From CAYTSA01 sp964440345 (GTDB taxonomy: Bacteria > Desulfobacterota > Desulfovibrionia > Desulfovibrionales > Desulfovibrionaceae): 29,248 nucleotides of DNA. Shown piece by piece: positions 1-5,803 of this stretch. The position numbers and the translations under genes are program-made. The DNA is taken from the NCBI GenBank assembly GCA_964440345.1, contig CAYTSA010000042.1:1-29248 (forward strand), written 5' to 3'. The notes beneath the pieces were generated by a model. The model ran no database searches. It worked only from the letters and a program-made list of their open reading frames with translations, and was not told where the DNA came from. Positions within the stretch are counted from its first letter, which is position 1; every line of letters begins with the position of its first letter.

Positions 1-546
1 GCCCTGAACGCCGCCGTTGAGGCGGCCCGGGCCGGAGAACACGGCAAAGGCTTTGCCGTGGTGGCCGACGAGGTCCGCAAGCTGGCCGAGCGCAGCGGCG
101 GCGCCGCCGCCGAAATCAGCGAGCTTTCCTCTTCCAGCGTGCAGATTGCTGAAAAAGCCGGCAGCATGCTCAGCCACATCGTGCCGGATATTCAACGCAC
201 GGCAGAGCTGGTGCAGGAGATATCCGCCTCCAGCGCAGAGCAGAACTCCGGCGCTGACCAAATAAACAAGGCAGTGCAGCAGCTGGACCAGGTTATCCAG
301 CAAAACGCTTCCGCCTCCGAAGAAATGGCCTCAACCTCGGAAGAGCTGTCCAGCCAGGCCCAGCAGCTCATGTCCACCATGACCTTCTTCAATGTGGGCC
401 AGAGCAGCGCCAAACGACCCGCCAGCAAGCCCAAAGCCTTGCCTCAGCAGACAGCGGCAAAAAAAACAAAAGCAGCCGGCGCCGGAGTGTCGCTTGACAT
501 GGGCGCCGACCACGACCACAACGACGATGACTTCGAACGGTTCTAG
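1..546 (+). CDS. Methyl-accepting chemotaxis protein, C-terminal part (5' end outside window)
   Basis: This is the cytoplasmic signalling end of a chemoreceptor, which controls CheA through CheW. The frame is open from base 1 to TAG at 544-546 and encodes 181 residues. The first residues read ALNAAVEAARAGEHGKGFAV followed by VADEVRKLAERS, the conserved hairpin tip and descending helix of the MCP signalling domain. The long helix continues with heptad-rich Ala/Ser/Glu/Gln sequence to about residue 125. A Lys/Pro/Ala-rich linker and an acidic/His stretch (DHDHNDDD) follow. The protein ends in DFERF, which fits the xZxxZ aromatic pattern of the CheR/CheB docking pentapeptide (NWETF in enteric receptors). 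The ligand-binding and membrane parts are upstream of the window. cheW begins 29 bp downstream, so the two are probably co-transcribed. Confidence 0.95.
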   Translation, partial: ALNAAVEAARAGEHGKGFAVVADEVRKLAERSGGAAAEISELSSSSVQIAEKAGSMLSHIVPDIQRTAELVQEISASSAEQNSGADQINKAVQQLDQVIQQNASASEEMASTSEELSSQAQQLMSTMTFFNVGQSSAKRPASKPKALPQQTAAKKTKAAGAGVSLDMGADHDHNDDDFERF

Positions 547-575
547 CGCAGCAAGCAAATACACGAGGGGGCAGC

Positions 576-1079
576 ATGGAAGAAAAAACTTTTGATGAAC
601 ACAACCAATATCTTACATTCACGCTGGGCGACGAGCTTTTTGCCCTGAACATTGCCTCTGTACGTGAAATTCTCGACGATAAGGAGATTACGCGCATCCC
701 CCGTACGCCGCCGGCCATGCGCGGCGTGCTCAACGTGCGCGGCCACGCCGTGCCTGTGGTGGACTTGCGCCGCAAGTTCGGCATGAGCCCCACCCAGATG
801 ACTGTGAACACCTGCGTCATCATCATCGAACGCTCAATGGACGGCGAAGAGCAGCAGAACATCGGCGCATTGGCCGATTCTGTTCAAGAAGTTATTGAAA
901 TGACAGAAGAAATGATTGACCCGCCACCGCGCATGGGCGCGTCCATTGACGCTGCCTATATCAAAGGCATGGGCAAAAGCGAAGACGGTTTTATCATCAT
1001 TCTGGACGCAGCCCGGCTTTTCTCGGACGAGGAACTGGCTGGAGCCGTAGCCGCCACTGAAGAATCTCAGGCGGCGTAA
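576..1079 (+). CDS. cheW: Chemotaxis coupling protein CheW
   Basis: CheW is the adaptor that links the chemoreceptor signalling tip to the CheA kinase in the cytoplasmic array. The 167-residue product has the typical CheW fold signature: YLTFTLGDELFALNIASVREIL near the N-terminus, then IPRTPPAMRGVLNVRGHAVPVVDLR and a C-terminal IKGMGKSEDGFIIILDAARLF. The length is normal for the family, apart from a short acidic/Ala C-terminal tail. A purine-rich ribosome site (GAGGGGGC) precedes the ATG at 576. It follows an MCP gene in the same direction and is closed by a strong terminator, so it is the last gene of a receptor/CheW unit. No cheA lies in the window. Confidence 0.96.
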   Translation: MEEKTFDEHNQYLTFTLGDELFALNIASVREILDDKEITRIPRTPPAMRGVLNVRGHAVPVVDLRRKFGMSPTQMTVNTCVIIIERSMDGEEQQNIGALADSVQEVIEMTEEMIDPPPRMGASIDAAYIKGMGKSEDGFIIILDAARLFSDEELAGAVAATEESQAA

Positions 1080-1097
1080 ACGCCCTCTGCACGCATT

Positions 1098-1134
1098 GTG
1101 ACAGCCGGCCATGCTGGCCGGCTGTCACTCTTTT
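1098..1134 (+). terminator. Rho-independent terminator after cheW
   Basis: A perfect 13-bp inverted repeat (GTGACAGCCGGCC at 1098-1110, its complement at 1116-1128) with loop ATGCT is followed by TCTTTT (1129-1134). It begins 18 bp after the cheW stop codon. The right arm overlaps the stop codon of the convergent PPC/DUF296 gene (1125-1127). Read from the minus strand the hairpin has no T-run after it, so it should work mainly for the cheW transcript. Confidence 0.88.
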
Positions 1135-1574
1135 CGGTTCAATATTTCAAAGCCGAACGCCGGATCGATAGTCCGGACCATCCCTGTGTCCAGTAGTTCT
1201 ATCACCACCACCTCGGCCAGCTTCCACACATCGACGCCCTTGCGCACGCAGCCGGCCAAAGGTGCATCTCCCCGGCCCAAGGCAGCGTGCATGTGCAGCT
1301 TCGGCTCGCCGGCTTCGTTGGGAAACAGCGTGCCCACGGCCGCGGCTTCGTACACAGCGGCAATATCCTGCAGCATAGGGACAATCGTACGAGCGTTGCC
1401 GTCCTCTGGCCCCGCCACCAGCTTGCCGCCGCCCACGCCGCCCAGCAGCGCGCACAATCCGCAGCGCACCTTTTTTTCTGCGGCAAAAGCTTCGATGCTC
1501 TCCGGCAGCGTGTCGCCGTCCTCCAACCGGAGTACAAAGACCCGGCCTACGCGGCCTTCACGGCTTATCTGCAT
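1125..1574 (-). CDS. PPC/DUF296 domain protein (putative DNA-binding)
   Basis: The 149-residue product is a single PPC (plant and prokaryote conserved, DUF296) domain, the fold also found in AT-hook plant proteins. Diagnostic segments are the N-terminal FVLRLEDGDTLPESIEAFA, the Gly-rich ALLGGVGGGKLV, the His-containing PKLHMHAALGR and the C-terminal VWKLAEVVVIELL. Bacterial members form trimers. Their function is poorly known, though DNA binding has been proposed. The start at 1574 has AAGGAGAAGGAA upstream, a good ribosome site. It lies 30 bp downstream of the GT4 glycosyltransferase gene on the same strand and probably ends the receiver/GT4/PPC transcript. The family call is firm; any link with glycosyl transfer is speculative. 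Confidence 0.88.
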   Translation of the reverse strand: MQISREGRVGRVFVLRLEDGDTLPESIEAFAAEKKVRCGLCALLGGVGGGKLVAGPEDGNARTIVPMLQDIAAVYEAAAVGTLFPNEAGEPKLHMHAALGRGDAPLAGCVRKGVDVWKLAEVVVIELLDTGMVRTIDPAFGFEILNRKE

Positions 1575-1604
1575 TTCCTTCTCCTTGTCGCACTTTCTTG
1601 TGCG

Positions 1605-2738
1605 TCACTCTTGCACGGACGCCAACAGATTGCTGTACGCAGCGAACACTGCGGCGTCGTCCTCTACCTTGCTTGCAACTGGCTGCTTCAGGTCCGCCGC
1701 AGACTCCACCGCGCGAGCCAGAGGCTGCGGCGCCGCATCCGGCAATACATGGCCATTGACCCCTTCCTCCACCAAGCCGCATGCGCCGACCAGGGACGTG
1801 GTTACTACGGGAACGCCCATGGCCAACGCCTCTGCAACAACACTGCCGAAGGTGTCGTAATACGACGGGTGGCAAAAAACGTCTAACCCGGCGTAGAACC
1901 TGGGCATGTCCGCCACCTTGCCCAGAAACCTCACCCGGTCCTGCACCCCCAAGCTTTGGGCCAGCTGCAGACAGCTCCCCGGCCGCCGGCCGCCGGCCAC
2001 AACCAGCCGGAAATTCTCCGGCAGCAGCGCCAACGCCTGGATGAGCCGGGGCAATCCTTTGAGTGCAAAATTCGTCGAGCAGAACCCCGCAACAATGTCG
2101 CCGGTGCGGGCTTGCAGCAGTTCCCGTCCGCCGGGCCGCAGCGTTTGCGCTGCTTCAGGATTGAACCGGGACCTGTCCACCCCGTTCGGCAAGGTGACGA
2201 TGTGCGCCTGCAGTTGCGGATACCGGCAGCGCACCGCTTGGGCCGTGGTTTGAGAAATAGCCAGTATTATTTTTGTTTCTGGATGGTTGTAAAGCCGCGG
2301 CTCCAGCAGCAAACGCAGATAGTTGGCCGGGGTTAACGCCCGGCGGACGGCCTTGGCCAGCCGGCCTGCAGCGCTGGGCTGGGCGCGCAATGACTGGATA
2401 AGAAAATCCAGGTGCGTTCCTCCAGAACGAAAAATTGAGCATCCCGGCGTATTGCCGAATGACATGCTGGGAACGCCCTGGCCATGCTTTGCCGCCCACT
2501 CCCCGGAGCGGCGATAAAAAGACAGCGTTTTCAGAAATCTGCCCGGTCGAACCACCCCTGTCTCGACAACGCCAATATCTTCGTCCGTTGCGTTTTCGCC
2601 GCACAGGGTTGTTGCCTCGCAGCCCCGGTCCAGCAGATACCGCCGCAGCCGAAAACAAAAATTCTCTGCGCCCCCGTATGGCGTCAGAGTCTTCACCGCC
2701 AGCAGAGCCTGCTCAGGAACGCGAACAGTATCAGGCAT
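1605..2738 (-). CDS. GT4-family glycosyltransferase (WaaG/RfaG-like)
   Basis: This is a retaining GT-B glycosyltransferase, probably adding a sugar from a nucleotide donor to lipopolysaccharide core or another envelope glycan at the inner membrane. The 377-residue product has the N-terminal acceptor-side motif LTPYGGAE (residues 18-25), a WaaG-like FGNTPGC..SGGTHLDFL stretch (about 94-113), and the C-terminal nucleotide-sugar domain. Donor-site features are FALKGLPRLI (Lys227), VVAGGRRPG, VRFLGKVADMPRFYAGLDVFCHPS and YYDTFGSVVAEALAMGVPVVTT. In the EX7E-type motif the first acidic residue is Asp295 and the second Glu303. No strong ribosome site is visible before ATG 2738. The gene starts 10 bp after the receiver gene stop, so translation may be coupled. 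The exact sugar and acceptor cannot be told from the sequence. Confidence 0.88.
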   Translation of the reverse strand: MPDTVRVPEQALLAVKTLTPYGGAENFCFRLRRYLLDRGCEATTLCGENATDEDIGVVETGVVRPGRFLKTLSFYRRSGEWAAKHGQGVPSMSFGNTPGCSIFRSGGTHLDFLIQSLRAQPSAAGRLAKAVRRALTPANYLRLLLEPRLYNHPETKIILAISQTTAQAVRCRYPQLQAHIVTLPNGVDRSRFNPEAAQTLRPGGRELLQARTGDIVAGFCSTNFALKGLPRLIQALALLPENFRLVVAGGRRPGSCLQLAQSLGVQDRVRFLGKVADMPRFYAGLDVFCHPSYYDTFGSVVAEALAMGVPVVTTSLVGACGLVEEGVNGHVLPDAAPQPLARAVESAADLKQPVASKVEDDAAVFAAYSNLLASVQE

Positions 2739-2748
2739 GTTGACGGCG

Positions 2749-3117
2749 TTAGCCTACAAGGCTGCTCACAGCCTGCAAAACATCGTTGCGGTCAAAAGGT
2801 TTCGTCAATGTTTTCCGCGCCCCTGCCCGCCGTGCTCTATCCAGGCACTCCTTGGCTGAAAGCGAGGCGCCCGAGGTTATGGCTATCATCGGGGTTCCCG
2901 GAACTTCTTTCATCAGCCTGGATATGAGTTCCAGGCCCTGCATATTTGGCATAAAAATATCGGTTATGACCAGTTCAAGCGGCTGTTGCTTTTGGATGGC
3001 GGCCAAAGCCTCAGCGCCGTCGCCTACTTCAACAACGTCATGGCCTTCTTCTTGGAGAATATCGCAGAGTATTTTGCGTGAGATGGAATCGTCGTCAACA
3101 ACAAGTATATGAGCCAT
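2749..3117 (-). CDS. Stand-alone response regulator receiver (CheY-like)
   Basis: This 122-residue protein is a receiver domain only, with no output domain. The acidic pocket is DDD at residues 8-10, the phospho-acceptor is Asp53 in ITDIFMPNMQG, the Thr/Ser switch is TSG at 81-83, and the conserved Lys is Lys106 in LTKPF. All residues needed for phosphotransfer are present. It lies 101 bp downstream of the large REC-PAS-HisKA gene and directly upstream of the GT4 gene on the same strand. The likely partner is that kinase-like protein or one of the other kinases in the window. The ribosome site AGGAGG sits inside a small predicted hairpin (see separate entry). Confidence 0.93.
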   Translation of the reverse strand: MAHILVVDDDSISRKILCDILQEEGHDVVEVGDGAEALAAIQKQQPLELVITDIFMPNMQGLELISRLMKEVPGTPMIAITSGASLSAKECLDRARRAGARKTLTKPFDRNDVLQAVSSLVG

Positions 3118-3125
3118 TCTAACAG

Positions 3126-3142
3126 CCCCTCCTGTGGCGGGG
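3126..3142 (-). promoter_or_regulatory. Hairpin enclosing the ribosome site of the receiver gene
   Basis: On the minus strand the leader reads CCCC-G-CC-ACA-GG-A-GGGG, giving a 6-bp stem with one G/A mismatch and a 3-base loop. The AGGAGG ribosome site forms the right arm, and the ATG follows 8 bases later. This could limit initiation unless opened. The stem is short, so this is a weak prediction. Confidence 0.3.
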
Positions 3143-3218
3143 AAGCGTAAAAAAACAATGTGCTCTCAATTTCATAGATAATCCATGACAACCATGTCGC
3201 CGTGCAACGTTTTTTCGG

Positions 3219-5237
3219 TTACAATCGCATTTCTTTTGCCCGCCAGGCGCCCCGGCCTTTGGCCCGGGCTTTGCGCAGTTCGCTCATGGCGGCAGAAACA
3301 CAGTCATCCGGCTGCATAGCCCGCGTCAGCGTCACAGTCACGGCCCCCACATTCAGGGACGCGTGACGGCCGTCGCCCATGTCAAACCCCAGCCGCTCCA
3401 CAGCCTGGCAGAGTTGCCGGGACAAGTCCTCTGCCTCGCGCACGGCAACATTCGGCAGAATGGCTGCATATGAGCCATCGCCCAGCCGGGCCGGCATCAG
3501 CGCGCCCTTGCACAACACCCCGCCAACTGCCAGGGCTGCCTGCTCGTCCAGAGTCTTGGCGGCTTCCTCGCCGTTTTTGGCTCCGTATTCTGAAAACCCT
3601 TCCAACTGCATCACAGCCATGCTTAGCTGCGTCCCATCCTGGACCGCAATGCGCATGGACCGGGTCAGCAAGTCATAAAACCGCTTGCGCGGCAACAGAC
3701 CGGTTGCCGGTTCAAAGCAGTAGCGGTCCTCAGAATCTTCTGGCGGCAGCGGGGGCATGGCCTGGTTGTCCTTGCCGCTTTTGGGCAAACTCACGGTAAA
3801 AACAGCCGCGCCGTGGTCAGAGGCAAAGGTAAGCAAGCCTCCCATGTTCTTTATCAGCCGGTACGAGAGGGGCAAGCCCGCAGACTCGCCGCCAGCGTCA
3901 AATGGCATAAACAGCAATTCTGGATTCAGGTCTGCCGCTTCCAGCCGGTTGCGGAACTCGACATGTACGTTGCTTTCGCTTTCAAAAGTGCGGGCGGCAA
4001 AAGATGTTTCCGGCTCCAGAGACTGCAAAGACATGCGCATAAGGTTCACAAAGACCTGGCTCAACAACTCCTTGTCAGCCACGATGGGCGACAGATTCTC
4101 CGCCAAATCCAGTTGAAACCAGACGCCTTTTTTCTCCATTTCCGGATACAGCAACGCTACGCACTCTGACAGCACATCGTTCAGGTCGCACTCTGCCGGC
4201 TCCATCTCCACCGGCCGCAGATAATCCCGGATGCGGTTAAGCAGCTTTTCCAAGCGCATGGATTCTCGAAGAATAATGCTCACTTCCGGCGATTCTGGAG
4301 ATTTCTTCTCCAACCGGCGGGCAAAACCAGCAATGGACATGAGCGGGTTGCGAATCTCATGCGCCACTTCAGAGGATATCGCCCCCAGAGTCTTCAGTTT
4401 TTCGTTCTGGACCAGGGCGCGTTCCAGGTAAACTCTGTCTGTTATATCTACGAATATGCCATCCACGCGCTCCGCCCGTAAAAAAGACGCTGCGCTCTCT
4501 TCATACGAGCTGGGAATGGTTCGCACTATGCCGTGCACAACAGAACCGTTTTTGTGCAACATGCGGCACTCCAACGAAAAAGCTCCCGGGCCAGCCAGCG
4601 CATGCACAAACGCTTCGCGGACCTTGTCCCTGTCAGAGGGATGCACCCGCTCAACGAACCAGCCCGGCGTGGAGAGAGCCTCCTCTGGCGCATAGCCCAG
4701 CATCTGGTTGCAAGCCCTGTTGATAAACTCCAGCGAAAAATTACGGCCCAAAGTGAATATCAGCATGGGCGCATTCTGCAACAGCGCCTTATGCCTCTGT
4801 TCGGTTTCTTGTATGCGCTTCTGCAAAGCAATGCGCTCCAGATACCGCGACAGCAGCAGCCGGACCTCCGGCACGCTCAATGGTTTGTCGAGAAAGTCGT
4901 AAACGCCTATTTTGATGGCTTTGAACAGTTTTTCAAACGTACCGTGGCTGGACATGAAGACTATTTCTTCCAACCGCTTGCGGTTGCGCAGCTCCTGGGC
5001 CAAGTCCAGTCCGGTCACGCCTGGCATGCCCAGGTCAATGAACGCCAACCCATAGCACTGCTGCGACGTGTCGCGAAGCGCCTCTTCCGAATCTACATAG
5101 ATAACCGCCGACATGCCCATGGATTTGAGAGCGCCGGCCAGCGTTTCACACACAGCTCCGTCGTCGTCAACCACCAAGACGCGTTTTCTGTCCACCTCGC
5201 GTTCGCAATACTCGTGCCTATCGTATTGATTCAACAA
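3219..5237 (-). CDS. REC-PAS-HisKA protein with degenerate HATPase and degenerate GGDEF domains
   Basis: A 672-residue cytoplasmic signalling protein. Residues 18-135 are a receiver domain with DDD at 24-26, phospho-Asp68 (FIDLGMPG) and Lys118. Residues about 145-270 are a PAS domain (NAPMLIFTLG to VDITDRVYLERAL). Residues 278-342 are HisKA with intact phospho-acceptor His293 in SEVAHEIRNPLMS. The ATPase region (about 350-485) keeps overall spacing, but the N-box second Asn is Met402 (VNLMRMSLQS), the DxGxG box is absent (RNRLEAADL) and the G2 box is GESAGLPLS. Residues about 506-665 align with GGDEF domains (EPATGLLPRKRFYDLL), but the signature is GDGSY (586-590). ATP use and c-di-GMP synthesis are therefore both doubtful. 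Translation starts at TTG; TTG at 5237 or 5234 follows GGAGG, and 5234 has the better spacing. Confidence 0.9.
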   Translation of the reverse strand: MLNQYDRHEYCEREVDRKRVLVVDDDGAVCETLAGALKSMGMSAVIYVDSEEALRDTSQQCYGLAFIDLGMPGVTGLDLAQELRNRKRLEEIVFMSSHGTFEKLFKAIKIGVYDFLDKPLSVPEVRLLLSRYLERIALQKRIQETEQRHKALLQNAPMLIFTLGRNFSLEFINRACNQMLGYAPEEALSTPGWFVERVHPSDRDKVREAFVHALAGPGAFSLECRMLHKNGSVVHGIVRTIPSSYEESAASFLRAERVDGIFVDITDRVYLERALVQNEKLKTLGAISSEVAHEIRNPLMSIAGFARRLEKKSPESPEVSIILRESMRLEKLLNRIRDYLRPVEMEPAECDLNDVLSECVALLYPEMEKKGVWFQLDLAENLSPIVADKELLSQVFVNLMRMSLQSLEPETSFAARTFESESNVHVEFRNRLEAADLNPELLFMPFDAGGESAGLPLSYRLIKNMGGLLTFASDHGAAVFTVSLPKSGKDNQAMPPLPPEDSEDRYCFEPATGLLPRKRFYDLLTRSMRIAVQDGTQLSMAVMQLEGFSEYGAKNGEEAAKTLDEQAALAVGGVLCKGALMPARLGDGSYAAILPNVAVREAEDLSRQLCQAVERLGFDMGDGRHASLNVGAVTVTLTRAMQPDDCVSAAMSELRKARAKGRGAWRAKEMRL

Positions 5238-5301
5238 GTCCTCCAGTGACCTCCTGGCGTTCGGCCAGGGACAGCTTGCCTGCGTCTCTCACGTAGAGCC
5301 T

Positions 5302-5325
5302 GCTGCATGCATATATGCATGCAGC
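5302..5325. repeat. 24-bp perfect palindrome with alternating purine-pyrimidine core
   Basis: The half-site is GCTGCATGCATA and the other half is its exact complement with no spacer. Bases 5304-5323 alternate strictly between pyrimidine and purine. It lies 64 bp upstream of the TTG start of the minus-strand signalling gene. It could be a dimeric regulator site or a cruciform-prone or Z-prone element. No T-run follows on either strand, so it is not a usual terminator. Confidence 0.85.
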
Positions 5326-5410
5326 GCAATAACGCGAACCAAAAAGCGCGGTTTCAGTTCGCTCGCGCCGTAGACAGCGGCGGGGCGCTCTTTCGGCCGC
5401 CCTTAGTTTC

Positions 5411-5435
5411 ACGCCATTGAAAAGCAATATGGCGT
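5411..5435. repeat. Inverted repeat (stem-loop) in the divergent region
   Basis: ACGCCAT (5411-5417) pairs perfectly with ATGGCGT (5429-5435). The bases between (TGAAAAGCAAT) can extend the structure in an alternative pairing ATTG/CAAT with a 2-base bulge. There is no T-run, so it looks more like an operator or leader structure than a terminator. Function unknown. Confidence 0.5.
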
Positions 5436-5667
5436 TATAATCAAGACCGGATTCTTACTTTTTGTAAAAAAACTCAAGCCTGCACCAACAAAATGCATGC
5501 AACAGACTGCAATAGCAGCGCATACTGCAGCTAAAGCGACCGCGCCGGGCGACGCACAGAGCCAAGCCGCCTGTTGTCCGGAACCTCTCCCGGACCTTAC
5601 CGCAAACCGGCTTCGCCGCAGCCACCCTGATCTTGCGCGCTGCCTGGCTTGCCTCCACGCATCGCTG

Positions 5668-5711
5668 TTGCACAATGAGCGTTATTGCACAATGAGCGTT
5701 TATTGCGCGTT
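5668..5711 (+). repeat. Tandem 17-bp direct repeats just upstream of the lipoprotein promoter
   Basis: TTGCACAATGAGCGTT occurs exactly at 5668-5683 and again at 5685-5700 (period 17). A partial third copy begins at 5703 (TTGCGCGTT). The array ends directly before the candidate -35 box at 5713. Helically spaced direct repeats in this position are typical of activator binding sites. The binding protein is unknown. Confidence 0.75.
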
Positions 5712-5712
5712 C

Positions 5713-5741
5713 TTGATGAGGTGTGATAGTATTATGATAAT
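5713..5741 (+). promoter_or_regulatory. Candidate sigma70 promoter for the lipoprotein/LPP20/UPF0280 operon
   Basis: TTGATG (5713-5718) and GATAAT (5736-5741) are separated by exactly 17 bp and match the -35/-10 consensus at 4/6 and 5/6. The promoter points toward the lipoprotein gene at 5804, leaving a leader of about 55 bases. Tandem repeats lie directly upstream and an AT-rich dyad overlaps the -10. Confidence 0.6.
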
Positions 5742-5747
5742 AATCAT
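5734..5747. promoter_or_regulatory. AT-rich dyad overlapping the -10 (possible operator, Fur-like in composition)
   Basis: ATGAT-AATA-ATCAT is a 5+5 dyad that covers the GATAAT -10 box. The surrounding GATAGTATTATGATAATAAT resembles the GATAAT-type hexamers of Fur sites, but it does not match the 19-bp box well. A repressor site is plausible; assignment to Fur is only a guess. Confidence 0.35.
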
Positions 5748-5803
5748 GCAAAGACTTTTGCCCATCTCAGGGGCATGCACCTGCGCCGGAGAGCCGCCTG
5801 CAA

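Larger units (their letters stand above)
5238..5803. other. 566-bp divergent intergenic control region
   Basis: This gap separates the minus-strand REC-PAS-HisKA gene from the plus-strand lipoprotein operon. I find no convincing gene here. Open frames lack ribosome sites and coding character. It holds a 24-bp palindrome (5302-5325), a stem-loop (5411-5435), an extra TGCATGCA octamer (5494-5501), a T5/A5 inverted repeat near 5460-5470, a 17-bp tandem repeat (5668-5711), a sigma70-like promoter (5713-5741) and an AT-rich dyad (5734-5747). Local composition becomes more AT-rich than the flanking genes in several patches. A small RNA cannot be excluded. Confidence 0.7.

Noticed and set aside
3118..3218. 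Promoter for the receiver gene
   Set aside because: TTGTCA is seen on the minus strand but no matching -10 at a proper distance; a GACA/TGTC dyad nearby is too short to support a call.
5668..5711. Possible CRISPR-like array
   Set aside because: Only two exact copies plus a partial one, without spacers; a tandem regulatory repeat fits better.
5734..5747. Confident Fur box
   Set aside because: Hexamer composition is similar, but the match to the 19-bp consensus is poor and no iron genes lie nearby; kept only as an unnamed dyad.
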